Both the position numbers and the translations under genes were made by a program. Below, piece by piece: positions 34,985 to 43,427 of a DNA stretch of 64,000 nt. Below the pieces are notes generated by a model. That model did not search any database. It was not told the origin of the DNA and worked only from the letters and a program-made list of their open reading frames with translations. The first letter of the stretch is position 1. Each line of letters begins with the position of its first letter. The stretch covers positions 1,364,688 through 1,428,687 of the forward strand of contig NZ_LT635782.1 of assembly GCF_900128425.1 (NCBI RefSeq), written 5' to 3'. This stretch comes from Anaerococcus urinomassiliensis (GTDB lineage Bacteria > Bacillota > Clostridia > Tissierellales > Peptoniphilaceae).

Positions 34985-36427
34985 TTAGTCTTCTTTTACT
35001 TGGTTATTTTCCTCTATTTTTGCTTTGACTTCTTTTAAAGAGTTTTCATCTACTTTCATCATGTATAGGTCAGCATTTGGCATTAGGTATGATGGTAGGC
35101 CACTTGCTCCCCTTCCTTCTAAGGCTTGTGTTTCTATGGACCAATCTCTAGAATCTTCTATTTGGTAGTTGACTAGTTGGATCATTTTTGCGTATGGCAT
35201 ATCTGTGTTGACTGATTGTAGGGCGATTTCTGAGATTTGGTTGAAGTTTAGGAGTATTTCTGGTCTGAGCATCTTTTTGATTATGCCTGTCATGACTCTG
35301 GTTTGGTTTCTTCCTCTGTCAAAGTCGCCTTCTGCTAGGCTATATCTTTCCCTGGAGTAGGCTAGGGCCATAGCTCCGTCCATGTCTACATTTCCTTGTG
35401 GGAAGTTGTATTTGCCAGTATTAAATGCTACTGGGTTTTCTACTGTAATGCCTCCTATGACGTCTACTAGTTGAGTAACTGTAGTGAAGTTTACCCTTCC
35501 GTAGTAGTCGATTTCTATGTCCAGGAGGTTTTCTAGACTCTTGATAGATGTGTCCACGCCAAATAGACCAGCGTGGGTTAGCTTGTCGTATTTGCCCTCA
35601 TCCCCGCCAAGTGGTAGATATGTGTCCCTAGGTATGGTTGTGATTAGTACCTTTCTTTGGCCTGGGTTCACGCTTACTACTAGGTTAACGTCGGATCTGG
35701 ATACTTTGGATAGGCTGCCGTAGGTGTCTATTCCTGAGATATAAACATTGAAAGGATATTTGGCTCCTACTTTTTTCCTTTGTTTTTCTTTGACCTCTTT
35801 TCCCTTTACTACTACTGATTCTAGTACTCGGGTTTTGTCAGAGAATCCTTCGATACTTTCTTCTATTAATTGTCTGTAACCTTCGTTTAGTAGCATTACT
35901 TGACTTTGTCCGTCTATGAGGGACTGGGCTGATGCTAGGTAGTTACCAAGGTTTACAGTATTAAGTTTATTGTCAAACTTATTCTTGTATTCGTCTATGG
36001 CCTTTTGGCTATTGTCCCCGTCAAAGTCTTCTGATATTGCAATCTCGTAGTCGGATGCTTCCTCCAAACTATCTATGTCAGAGTCTTTAAGCACAACAAA
36101 AGACATTTGGCTGTTGTTGATATCTGCCTGCTCGTTGATTTTGTTTACAGTTTGGATAGATTTACTTGCATAGGAATAGAATATACCCTCACCTATACTG
36201 GTTATGATAAATAGAATGGCCAAAACTACTAGGCCTGGGGATGATTCTTCTTTTTTGAATGCTAAGTATAGATAGTATGCTAAGAGTAGTGCGAATACTA
36301 CTAGCAGAATTATTCTTAATTTTATAGGTAAAATATCGTGTCTAAACAAAAACACGAAAAATAACAAATTAATAATAGCAGCTAACACTGCTACTATTTT
36401 TGAAAAAAGATTTTTAGATTTTCTCAT
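34985..36427 (-). CDS. LytR-CpsA-Psr family capsule-to-wall ligase
   Basis: A 480-residue LCP phosphotransferase that attaches the finished capsule to peptidoglycan. Three N-terminal membrane segments (within residues 8-85) and an accessory region precede the LCP domain, which shows SRSDVNLVVSVNP, TTIPRDTYLPL, the GRVNFTTVTQLVDVIGGI strand and the conserved arginines in AYSRERYSLAEGDFDRGRNQ. The frame extends 21 codons upstream, but those codons lie upstream of the predicted transcription start, and the ATG at 36427 has AAGGAA in front, so the shorter form is right. First gene of the capsule transcript. Confidence 0.93.
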   Translation of the reverse strand: MRKSKNLFSKIVAVLAAIINLLFFVFLFRHDILPIKLRIILLVVFALLLAYYLYLAFKKEESSPGLVVLAILFIITSIGEGIFYSYASKSIQTVNKINEQADINNSQMSFVVLKDSDIDSLEEASDYEIAISEDFDGDNSQKAIDEYKNKFDNKLNTVNLGNYLASAQSLIDGQSQVMLLNEGYRQLIEESIEGFSDKTRVLESVVVKGKEVKEKQRKKVGAKYPFNVYISGIDTYGSLSKVSRSDVNLVVSVNPGQRKVLITTIPRDTYLPLGGDEGKYDKLTHAGLFGVDTSIKSLENLLDIEIDYYGRVNFTTVTQLVDVIGGITVENPVAFNTGKYNFPQGNVDMDGAMALAYSRERYSLAEGDFDRGRNQTRVMTGIIKKMLRPEILLNFNQISEIALQSVNTDMPYAKMIQLVNYQIEDSRDWSIETQALEGRGASGLPSYLMPNADLYMMKVDENSLKEVKAKIEENNQVKED

Positions 36428-36461
36428 TTTTTTCTTTCCTTGTAGTTTATTAATCATTACT

Positions 36462-36490
36462 ATATTATGGTAAAAACGTTCAAATGTCAA
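36462..36490 (-). promoter_or_regulatory. main promoter of the capsule locus
   Basis: The reverse strand has -35 TTGACA (36485-36490), a 17-base spacer and -10 TAATAT (36462-36467), about 35 bases before the LCP start. No comparable promoter was noticed within the following 18 kb of closely packed genes, so this probably drives most of the locus. Confidence 0.8.
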
Positions 36491-36674
36491 CTAATTATGT
36501 ATATAAATATCTATGTAAAATAATATTTACAAATCTGAGTTTCTTGTTAAATTTATATAAAGTTTCTGAAATCGATTATTTAGTAAACCATCCAATATTT
36601 TGTAAAAGATCCTTAAATAAACATAAAAAATTTATTATATTTTTAACTATAATTTTTTATTTAGCTTCTCACAT

Positions 36675-36697
36675 AAAAACCAGCAAACTTGCTGGCA
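36675..36697 (-). terminator. intrinsic terminator after the EEHG lipoprotein gene
   Basis: CCAGCAAACTTGCTGG forms a seven-pair stem with a two-base loop, followed on the reverse strand by five T residues; it lies just beyond the stop at 36710. The gene-free 36491-36674 stretch beside it shows only AT-rich sequence. Confidence 0.75.
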
Positions 36698-36709
36698 TTT
36701 AACTCAATT

Positions 36710-37483
36710 CTATTTAATTTCCATTTCTGACAAAATACTTGTAGATACAATATCTCCGTAGCGACTTTTTATTTGGTCGCCCATGATTTCTGCTTCTCCC
36801 ATTTGGATTTTTTCTGGATTGGACACGTGGTATGCGCCATATATGCCCATGATTCTCTTATCTTCTAGGTTGTCAAATTCGTATATGAAGTTTTCGACTA
36901 GCATGTGTTCTCTAAAATCAGCAATCCTAGCAAGACGAGTATCTTCTTGATTTTCCTTGTACTCTTTGATATAGGCATCTCTTCTGTCGCCCTGGTCCAT
37001 CACTTCTTTGACCCTATCAATTTGTGTTTTGTCGTTTATCTTTTGCAAATGTTTTAGGTAGCCTTGGCCCAAAGTATCGTTAAAATCGCCAATGTCCGTC
37101 CCGTGAAACACGGTTTGTGGACATTCTTTTTTGATACGTCTTAGTAATTTGCCATAATGTTTAAGCTTGTTGCCCTGGGAAAACTTGTATTGGTCCCTAA
37201 GGATTTCTAGGATTTGATCATCTTCTTCATCCATCCATAGATTCAAGTAGCCGGCTACATAGTTGGGCACTTCTAGAAAGAGATTTCTCATGCCTTCTTT
37301 ATCATAATAGTCTTTCCAAAGGGCAAACTCTTTGTCTGTGTCAGTTTGCGTGCCGTGTTCTTCCCCATAAAGATAAATCTTGGCCGGTTTCTCGGTCTCT
37401 GCATTATTGTTTTGGCAAGCACTTATTGCTATGAGTATGGCAAATATAAGTCCGTGCTTTAAAATTTTTTGGAATATTTTCAT
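36710..37483 (-). CDS. lipoprotein with TraB/ChaN/EreA-type fold
   Basis: A 257-residue surface lipoprotein: signal peptide with lipobox ISAC, then a catalytic-type domain opening with IYLYGEEHGTQTDTD. The G-E-x-H-G/T motif after the first strand, a later VFHGTDIGDF and a GIYGAYHVSNP near the end are the marks of the EreA/ChaN-like/TraB superfamily, in which Glu and His bind a metal or act on esters or peptides. The exact substrate is unknown. It is monocistronic with its own terminator, independent of the capsule genes. Confidence 0.75.
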   Translation of the reverse strand: MKIFQKILKHGLIFAILIAISACQNNNAETEKPAKIYLYGEEHGTQTDTDKEFALWKDYYDKEGMRNLFLEVPNYVAGYLNLWMDEEDDQILEILRDQYKFSQGNKLKHYGKLLRRIKKECPQTVFHGTDIGDFNDTLGQGYLKHLQKINDKTQIDRVKEVMDQGDRRDAYIKEYKENQEDTRLARIADFREHMLVENFIYEFDNLEDKRIMGIYGAYHVSNPEKIQMGEAEIMGDQIKSRYGDIVSTSILSEMEIK

Positions 37484-37627
37484 TTTCCTCTCTCTTTATT
37501 TATTCTTAGGATAATTATATCATCATTTCTAAGATAATAAATATTTATTTTGCAGAGGACTAAAGCCTAGGCTAATAGTGTTGCTATCTTTTATAAATAG
37601 AGAATATTAACCTGCCAAAATTATCCA

Positions 37628-37798
37628 TTATTTATGTACTAGAGCAAAGTATATCACATAGGCCCAGCTCAATGCTCCGTGGAAGATTGCCCAAGGGATG
37701 GAGTGCCAAGTGGTGTAGGAAATAACTATGGCAAGGGCTGATCCAAATGTGATTCCCTCCCTTACTGTTTTGTGGACAATTGTTTTATTTTCTTTCAT
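37628..37798 (-). CDS. small two-TM membrane protein (56 aa)
   Basis: A 56-residue protein MKENKTIVHKTVREGITFGS plus a hydrophobic remainder (two segments about 16-31 and 36-53, with WHSIPWAIFHGALSWAYVIY). The ATG at 37798 has a GGAGG site. The Trp/His-rich membrane pattern recalls small uncharacterised Firmicute proteins; I cannot assign a role. It is divergent from the Fic gene, and the 37799-37904 gap carries the repeats thought to control that gene. Confidence 0.6.
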   Translation of the reverse strand: MKENKTIVHKTVREGITFGSALAIVISYTTWHSIPWAIFHGALSWAYVIYFALVHK

Positions 37799-37836
37799 AA
37801 TGTCCTCCTTTCCTTTTGCTCACTATATACCCTAAA

Positions 37837-37888
37837 TATCGCCTAAAAATTGAATTATCGCCTAAAATACGGTACATTTTAGGCGATA
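37837..37888 (+). promoter_or_regulatory. three TATCGCCTAAAA repeats upstream of fic
   Basis: The 12-base word TATCGCCTAAAA occurs at 37837-37848 and 37856-37867 as a direct pair 19 bases apart and again in reverse at 37877-37888. The second and third copies form a perfect palindrome with a 9-base centre. The third copy ends 16 bases before the fic ATG. This is the look of a cooperative operator; the binding protein is unknown, though the winged-helix tail of the Fic protein itself is a candidate. Confidence 0.75.
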
Positions 37889-37904
37889 ATGAAAGGATTA
37901 AGCG

Positions 37905-38948
37905 ATGAGAGTTTTTAATTACAATTTATTGAAAGATAAAAAGTGGGATTTTGAAATAATCAACTATATATCAACTATAGAAAAATTTAAGGGTAGAGGG
38001 GAGGTATTCCTATCGCAAAAAGCCCAGACCTTAGATAATCTAGTTGAGCTTGCTATCATCCAAAGTACAGAAAGTTCCAATAAAATCGAGGGTATTAGAA
38101 CAACAGATTCTAGGATGCGTGACTTACTTCAAAAAAATATAAAGCCCAAAAATAGAGATGAAGAAGATATACTTGGTTATCAGGATGTGCTAAGCACTAT
38201 ACATGAATCTTACAAGTATATACCTATTAGCTCGGATGTAATCCTACAATTACATAAAGATCTCTTTAGGTATTCAGATAGGTCAATTGCTGGTAGATAC
38301 AAAAATACTCAAAACTACATCAGCCAGACAAATGCCGATGGAGAAAGTTATACAATATTTACTCCCCTAGACCCTTTCCAAACACCAATTGCAATGGGGA
38401 TGATATGTGATTCTTACAATAAAGAAATTGATAGAGGAGAAATCAGTCCATTGATTCTTATCCCTTCTTTTATCCATGATTTCCTTTGTATACATCCTTT
38501 TAACGACGGCAATGGTAGGATGTCGAGACTCCTGACTACTTTGTTATTATACAAAATGGGTTACCAAGTTGGAAAATATATAAGCCTTGAAGAAAAAATC
38601 GAAAAAACAAAAATTAACTATTACAAGTCCTTGGAATATAGTGGACAAGGCCGGTCTACAAATGATGAAGATAAAATTTATTTTATAAAATATATCCTAG
38701 GAATAATTACTTCTGCATATAGAGATTTTGAAGAGAGAGTAGATATATTCGATAACAATCTATCAGCGTTTGACCTAGTTAAGAATGCAGTTAATAATCA
38801 ATTGGGAAAATTTACAAAGTCCGACATTATGAAACTTACACCAAGTATAAGCAAATCATCAGTTGAAAATTCCTTGAGAGACTTGCTTGATTCTGGACTA
38901 ATAGAAAGACATGGTAAAGGCAGAGGAACTTTTTACGTGAAGAAATGA
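37905..38948 (+). CDS. Fic-family AMP-transferase with C-terminal winged helix
   Basis: A 347-residue Fic protein. The catalytic loop HPFNDGNGR is at residues 197-205 with the essential histidine H197. The N-terminal inhibitory helix motif S-x3-E-G is intact (SNKIEG, residues 58-63), which makes it a class II, self-inhibited enzyme. The last 60 residues (DIMKLTPSISKSSVENSLRDL) form a winged helix-turn-helix. Such proteins transfer AMP to a target protein when the inhibitory helix is displaced. Three repeated words upstream suggest autoregulation. It is monocistronic, with a terminator just after its stop. Confidence 0.92.
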   Translation: MRVFNYNLLKDKKWDFEIINYISTIEKFKGRGEVFLSQKAQTLDNLVELAIIQSTESSNKIEGIRTTDSRMRDLLQKNIKPKNRDEEDILGYQDVLSTIHESYKYIPISSDVILQLHKDLFRYSDRSIAGRYKNTQNYISQTNADGESYTIFTPLDPFQTPIAMGMICDSYNKEIDRGEISPLILIPSFIHDFLCIHPFNDGNGRMSRLLTTLLLYKMGYQVGKYISLEEKIEKTKINYYKSLEYSGQGRSTNDEDKIYFIKYILGIITSAYRDFEERVDIFDNNLSAFDLVKNAVNNQLGKFTKSDIMKLTPSISKSSVENSLRDLLDSGLIERHGKGRGTFYVKK

Positions 38949-38960
38949 TTTGCAATATTC

Positions 38961-38998
38961 AAAAAATCCAGCAAGTAGGTAGCTTGCCGGATTTTTTT
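38961..38998. terminator. bidirectional terminator between fic and the ABC-F gene
   Basis: AAAAAATCCAGCAAG pairs with CTTGCCGGATTTTTTT around the loop TAGGTAG. A and T tracts on both sides let it end the rightward fic transcript and the leftward ABC-F transcript, whose stops flank it. Confidence 0.85.
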
Positions 38999-39004
38999 AT
39001 TTTA

Positions 39005-40528
39005 TCATATAATCATATGCAAACCATATCCATTTAGTTCATACACCTTATCAAAAACTTGGTCTATGAAGTCCTTATCGTGGGAGACGGCTATTATGGC
39101 TCCCTTGTATGCTCTGAGGGCTTCTATAATCTCTGGCTTTGACAAGGGAGAAAGGTTTCTGGTGGGCTCGTCAAGGATTAGGACTTCTGCCTTGTCTAGA
39201 TTCATCTTAGCAAAGAAAAGTTTGGCCTTTTGTCCTCCTGATAGGTCGGATATATTTCTATACATTTCTTCTCTTTTAAAGCTTAAGCTTGCTAGGAGAT
39301 TGGATGATTTTATATGGTCATCTTTAGCTTCCGACTGAGATAGGTACTCTAGGGCTGTCATAGATCCATTTTCATATTCGAAATATGATTGGGGCATATA
39401 ACCCACTTTTAGATTTAGGTCCTGGCATTCTCTTAATATCTCTTTAAGCAAGGTGGTTTTGCCTACTCCATTTTTCCCAATTATACAGATTTTATCAGGA
39501 CCTATGATTTGAAGTTCAATATTTTTTGCCAAGAGCTTATCAGCAATCCTTAGCTCATCTTTCTTAAAGTCTAGGACTTGCTTACCATTTGGAATATTTA
39601 TATCTTCATCGAAAAATATATCTATGGCTTCCTCATAGTCTGGTTTTTGAGTCAAATTTGCTTCTTCTTTTTCTAGTCTCTTGCCGACGGACTTTACAGT
39701 GTGCATCTTATCCTTTAGATTTCTACCCATTAAGTCATCCTTGGTAGCTCTAAGGTCGTGCTGGACTGCATCGTGGACCCTTTTATATTTGTATAATTTT
39801 TTATCAAATTCTTCTCGTTCGTTATTAGCTCTGGTAGTTTCACTTATGATAAAGTTATCTCTTTTTGTCACATAGTCATTGTAAGTATTGTTTGAAATGG
39901 TGTACTTGGCCATAGACCTACGTCTGATTTGTTCCAGGTGGATTATTCTATTAGCCACCTTTTTTAGCAAATTGGTATCGTGGGATACAAATATAAGAGG
40001 AATTTCTAAATCTTCCATGAAGTTTTCTAGCCAAAGCAAAGATTCATAGTCCAAATCATTGCTAGGCTCATCAAATAGAAAAATACTCGGTTCTTTTAGC
40101 ATTTCTACTAGAAGTATAAATTTAATCTTCTCCCCACCAGACAGACTTCCCATCTTTCTGTCATCTGATAAGATATCGTCCGGCAAAGCAAAGTCAGATA
40201 GATACTTATAAAGTTTGTTATAATCTATCATATCAAAGCTTAGGTGTTTATAAAGATAAGCATTGGTAGTAAGACTTGCATTATTGTCATCCAAACTTTG
40301 TGGCAGATACCCAATTATTTCATTGTTTTTATTAATTTCTCCACTAATGCTGGCAAATTTTTCTGTATTTTCCCTATCAACTATAGTTTTTAAAAGGATT
40401 GACTTGCCATTGCCCTCTTCGCCGATGAGCCCAACCTTGTCCCCCTTGTTTAAAGTAAAATAAAAATCTTTGATAATAATCCTGTCATCTTCTATTAATC
40501 GTATCGTTAAATCTTTTATCTGTAACAT
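39005..40528 (-). CDS. ABC-F ATPase, probable antibiotic-resistance ribosome protection protein
   Basis: A 507-residue protein with two ABC cassettes and no membrane segments. Cassette 1 has Walker A GEEGNGKS (about 36-43), signature LSGGEKIKF and FLFDEPSNDLD; cassette 2 has GKNGVGKTT, LSGGQKAKL and LILDEPTRNLS. Between them is a helical linker rich in Arg/Lys/Glu (about 195-290) that in this family reaches into the ribosomal exit region. The length and leader-controlled expression resemble Lsa/Vga/VmlR-type proteins, which displace lincosamides, pleuromutilins or streptogramins. The drug range cannot be read from sequence; a non-resistance ABC-F is possible. Confidence 0.85.
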   Translation of the reverse strand: MLQIKDLTIRLIEDDRIIIKDFYFTLNKGDKVGLIGEEGNGKSILLKTIVDRENTEKFASISGEINKNNEIIGYLPQSLDDNNASLTTNAYLYKHLSFDMIDYNKLYKYLSDFALPDDILSDDRKMGSLSGGEKIKFILLVEMLKEPSIFLFDEPSNDLDYESLLWLENFMEDLEIPLIFVSHDTNLLKKVANRIIHLEQIRRRSMAKYTISNNTYNDYVTKRDNFIISETTRANNEREEFDKKLYKYKRVHDAVQHDLRATKDDLMGRNLKDKMHTVKSVGKRLEKEEANLTQKPDYEEAIDIFFDEDINIPNGKQVLDFKKDELRIADKLLAKNIELQIIGPDKICIIGKNGVGKTTLLKEILRECQDLNLKVGYMPQSYFEYENGSMTALEYLSQSEAKDDHIKSSNLLASLSFKREEMYRNISDLSGGQKAKLFFAKMNLDKAEVLILDEPTRNLSPLSKPEIIEALRAYKGAIIAVSHDKDFIDQVFDKVYELNGYGLHMII

Positions 40529-40544
40529 ATATCCTCCTTAGGAT

Positions 40545-40735
40545 GTATGCCACATTATGAAAAATAAAAAAAGCCTATCCACAAAAAAAGTGAACAGACT
40601 TTCTCTAATGATAAGCAGACTAATCTTATTCACAATATGGCATACCAAAACAAGCTCAATGAGCTTAAAATCAGTATCAAAATTTCCATATTGCTTATAA
40701 AATCAATTAAACTTACCTCCGTGTTTTAATTTCTT
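40545..40735 (-). promoter_or_regulatory. attenuator leader of the ABC-F gene
   Basis: The 200-base leader holds a strong terminator (arm AGTCTGTTCAC at 40590-40600, loop of seven T, arm GTGGATAGGCT at 40572-40582, then seven T) 40 bases before the gene. A competing long stem is possible: 40630-40645 (GTATGCCATATTGTGA read on the reverse strand) can pair with 40545-40560 right before the ribosome site. Short reading frames occupy the upstream part. This is the layout of ribosome-stalling attenuators that turn on resistance genes when a drug is present. Confidence 0.75.
40630..40689 (-). CDS. candidate leader peptide (19 aa) of the ABC-F attenuator
   Basis: An ATG at 40689 opens a 19-codon frame, MEILILILSSLSLFWYAIL, that ends inside the left arm of the long stem (TGA at 40630-40632). 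A ribosome stalled near its end would cover that arm. Its own ribosome site is weak; an alternative is a four-codon frame (TTG at about 40706) placed behind a GGAGG. Which one is translated is not decided by the sequence. Confidence 0.35.
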   Translation of the reverse strand: MEILILILSSLSLFWYAIL

Positions 40736-40785
40736 TTGTATTGTACCACTGTTTTCAAAAATAGATAGCTTTGATTTCTAATATC

Positions 40786-41361
40786 TTATTTATCAATTTC
40801 TTCAGACCTAACTTTATCTAAGCCTTCATAAATATAAGATTGGTCAAGCCCCTTCATAAATACTTCTCTATCTTCTATCTTATCAGTCAGTGCATCTTTA
40901 AGAAGCATCTTGATGTATTTGCTTCTAACAGGACTTATTTTCATAAGTTCTAGGTAATCAACTTTATCTACTCTCTGCCAATCTATACACTTGCCCAAAT
41001 TCTTTTTTAAGATCAAATCAAGCCATATCCTCGTAGCCCTTCCATTTCCCTCTATAAAGGGATGGGCTACATTCATCTCCACGTACTTATCAATTATTTG
41101 ATCAAAATTATTTTCAGGCATTTTCTCTATAGCTTCAAGAGCTGGATTAAGATACATAGAATTAGCAAAGCGGAAGTTCCCCTTTGATATATTGACTTTT
41201 CGAATCTTGCCTGCGTCGAATCCTTCTAGGTCGTGGAATAGGGCATAATGGATATCCAAAAGTCCCTTGACGCTTCCTATTTCAAAGTCGTCTATTCTTC
41301 CAGAATCCCGTAAGTCAATGGCTCTTTTTTTGCTTATGTATTCTTCACTATTCTTATTCAC
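40786..41361 (-). CDS. Fic-family AMP-transferase, class III (NmFic-like)
   Basis: A 191-residue single-domain Fic protein. The catalytic loop is HPFIEGNGR (residues 100-108), with Glu in place of Asp as in the Neisseria-type class III enzymes. The inhibitory motif is at the C-terminus, SYIYEG (175-180), and is intact, so the enzyme should be held inactive until it changes oligomer state. Known class III members modify DNA gyrase or themselves; the target here is not known. It is followed by a methyltransferase gene upstream, with a 28-base gap. Confidence 0.92.
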   Translation of the reverse strand: MNKNSEEYISKKRAIDLRDSGRIDDFEIGSVKGLLDIHYALFHDLEGFDAGKIRKVNISKGNFRFANSMYLNPALEAIEKMPENNFDQIIDKYVEMNVAHPFIEGNGRATRIWLDLILKKNLGKCIDWQRVDKVDYLELMKISPVRSKYIKMLLKDALTDKIEDREVFMKGLDQSYIYEGLDKVRSEEIDK

Positions 41362-41389
41362 AACAAGTCTCCTTTTTTAGAAGAAATAT

Positions 41390-42007
41390 TTAATTCTCAA
41401 TAATTATTATACCCGCACAATGGGACATCTGATCAAAAGTAGAAGTTGGGAATTTGTCTTTGATTTCATCATAGACAAAATAAAATTCCTCATAATCCCA
41501 ATAATCCCCAGCGTGATTTTTGCAAATTTCCAAGTCATGGCGAGTCCTAAAAGCGACATCTCCTATCAAAATCTTTCCTCCATCATCTAATAATGGAAAC
41601 AGTAACTTTATAAAGTCAACCTTATCTTCATCTTCTAGATGATGAAGGGAATATGTTGCGATAATAGCATCGTATTTATTTGCCAGAAGTTCTTCACTTA
41701 AACCATCCGAGAAATCTTTGGAGTATAGGTGTGCATCAGGCATTTTCTCTTGAGCAATTTTTAGCATTTCTTCTGAAAAATCTTGGCCATATATTTCTAT
41801 TCCTTTTTCATAAAGACGGCTAGTAAGAGTTCCTGTTCCAAAACCTACATCCAAAATCTTCTTAGCCGGTAAGTATAGGACCTCATTATAAATTTGGTTT
41901 AAAATTTCCCTGTATCCAGCAAAGGGATATGTATTATCATCATCCGATAGGCCAACGCTCTTGTCGTAATCATCTGACCATAGGTCAAAACCTTTATTAT
42001 CCAACAT
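41390..42007 (-). CDS. class I SAM-dependent methyltransferase
   Basis: A 205-residue methyltransferase with motif I ILDVGFGTGTLTSRLYEKG, motif II (IYGQDFSEEML) and the later DAIIATYSLHHLED. The N-terminal FDLWSDDYDKSVGLSDDDNTYPFAGY is typical of the YcgJ/YxbB-type small methyltransferases of Firmicutes, with unknown substrates. The ATG overlaps the end of the upstream membrane-protein gene by 11 bases and uses GGAG six bases upstream, so the two are coupled. Confidence 0.85.
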   Translation of the reverse strand: MLDNKGFDLWSDDYDKSVGLSDDDNTYPFAGYREILNQIYNEVLYLPAKKILDVGFGTGTLTSRLYEKGIEIYGQDFSEEMLKIAQEKMPDAHLYSKDFSDGLSEELLANKYDAIIATYSLHHLEDEDKVDFIKLLFPLLDDGGKILIGDVAFRTRHDLEICKNHAGDYWDYEEFYFVYDEIKDKFPTSTFDQMSHCAGIIIIEN

Positions 42008-42455
42008 CTACATCTCCCTTGATTAATCTGTTTTCATATAAGATATTTATGATTGCATCCATATCTTTTATTTCATAGACTTGCTTATATGTATTTCCAA
42101 ATGCATTTATCCTAAGTTTAATATCACTGTAACTTTCTTTTAGGCTTACATCTTTTATCTGATCAAAGTTAATGAATTTTAGGATAGGACTGCCCATAAA
42201 AACGATGATATCATCTTTGCCAATGCCTGGTAAAAATTCTATAGTATATGCAAGCAAGATTGCAGATATCAGAATCAGAAAACCCATAAGACTCCTATCT
42301 AACCTATACCAGAAAAGGCTAGTAATAGCGGCAAAAATAGCCAAGATAAAGCCTAGATATGAGTTCTTTTTTACCCTAATTATATTATTTCTTTGGACTG
42401 TGAAGTTATAAAAGCTCGGAACAATTAGCATTAGTAATACGACAACTTTTACCAT
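41997..42455 (-). CDS. small membrane protein (152 aa)
   Basis: A protein with three hydrophobic segments (about residues 2-18, 29-50 and 56-74) and a C-terminal soluble domain of about 70 residues (FINFDQIKDVSLKESYSDIK...). A fragment of a paralogue of this soluble end is present at 47903-48019, where AYGDTYNQTYELK matches AFGNTYKQVYEIK here. It is co-translated with a methyltransferase. No function is known. Confidence 0.75.
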   Translation of the reverse strand: MVKVVVLLMLIVPSFYNFTVQRNNIIRVKKNSYLGFILAIFAAITSLFWYRLDRSLMGFLILISAILLAYTIEFLPGIGKDDIIVFMGSPILKFINFDQIKDVSLKESYSDIKLRINAFGNTYKQVYEIKDMDAIINILYENRLIKGDVDVG

Positions 42456-42587
42456 CTTTCCTCTTTTCTAATATTTTTTCTAAGAATTTAAAATCATTCT
42501 TTCTGTAAACACTATGTTTTATTTTATTATAACAGATAAGTTGATTGATTTAATATAAACACACTCATAGGATATTTAAACTTTCAC

Positions 42588-42620
42588 AAAAAAATAGCCA
42601 TCAGTATCGACTGACAGCTT
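42588..42620 (-). terminator. intrinsic terminator after the FMN reductase gene
   Basis: On the reverse strand AGCTGTCAGT-CGAT-ACTGATGGCT forms a ten-base stem with few mismatches and seven T residues follow. Confidence 0.85.
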
Positions 42621-42629
42621 ATAAATAAA

Positions 42630-43175
42630 TTATTTTATAAATTCTACAAATTTCTCAACAAAGCTTGCTAAAAATTCTCTTGTAAATTCGATCATATTGC
42701 CATTTTCATCAAAGCACTTGTGAATCTCTGATAACATAACTTCTGGTTGAGCCAAAACATTGGCCCCTAAAAATGCTAATGATGTTCTTACCTCATAATT
42801 TGCCCTTAGTCCTGCAGTCATAGCAAGAGATGCACTTATAACAGCAAGCTTCTTACCAGCCCACTTCATATCTTCATATGGCCTTGATCCAACATCGATT
42901 GCATTTTTGATACTAGCTGGCATGGACCTATTGTACTCAGGAGTAACAAATATAAAAGCATCTGCACTTTCCATTTCATCTCTAAATCTAGTATAAGACT
43001 CCGGAGTTTCTAATGTGCCATCATCATATTCTTCATTGTATAAAGGCAAATCTCCTATTTCAATAAAGCTTGCCTCAAATCCTTCTGGTAAAAGTTCAAC
43101 AATATTCTCTGCAACTTTTTTATTATAAGAATCTTTCCTCAGACTCCCTACAATAAAACCAATTTTCTTAGTCAT
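42630..43175 (-). CDS. NADPH-dependent FMN reductase / quinone reductase family
   Basis: A 181-residue flavodoxin-fold reductase. The FMN phosphate loop is GSLRKDSYNKK (about residues 11-21) and the second FMN-contact loop is TPEYNRSMPASIKNAID. It reduces quinones, azo dyes or free flavin with NAD(P)H and is often part of oxidative defence. It stands alone with its own terminator; the 250 bases upstream hold only short inverted repeats and the GT-rich repeat at 43391. Confidence 0.9.
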   Translation of the reverse strand: MTKKIGFIVGSLRKDSYNKKVAENIVELLPEGFEASFIEIGDLPLYNEEYDDGTLETPESYTRFRDEMESADAFIFVTPEYNRSMPASIKNAIDVGSRPYEDMKWAGKKLAVISASLAMTAGLRANYEVRTSLAFLGANVLAQPEVMLSEIHKCFDENGNMIEFTREFLASFVEKFVEFIK

Positions 43176-43390
43176 AATCCATCTCCCTTTATCACAATAA
43201 ACTATTTGTCACAAAATACTGCAATAAATATACCCTAGTAGAGTGTTTTGAAACATTAGGGAGGGCTAGGTAGCCTCATTTAAAATTATAGCAGGATAAA
43301 AAACCAAGGATCCTATACTAAGCTTGAATTTTGTTAATATACAATTTTTATAATATCCTTAAATATATATAATCATAGGACTTGCTAAGA

Positions 43391-43420
43391 TTTTAGTCCC
43401 GTCCCAGTCCCAGTACCGGA
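43391..43420 (-). repeat. 30-bp GTCCC repeat, copy 1 (copy 2 at 54688-54717)
   Basis: The core AGTCCCGTCCCAGTCCCAGT is identical in the two copies, and 30 bases match in all, in an otherwise AT-rich region. Read on the reverse strand it encodes Gly-Thr repeats (SGTGTGTGLK). Here it follows the immunity-type gene stop by 8 bases. Confidence 0.9.
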
Positions 43421-43427
43421 GAAAATT

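Noticed and set aside
36484..36702. Rightward 72-codon frame between the capsule promoter and the EEHG lipoprotein gene
   Set aside because: It overlaps the capsule promoter and a terminator, has no ribosome site and is very AT-rich, so it is probably chance.
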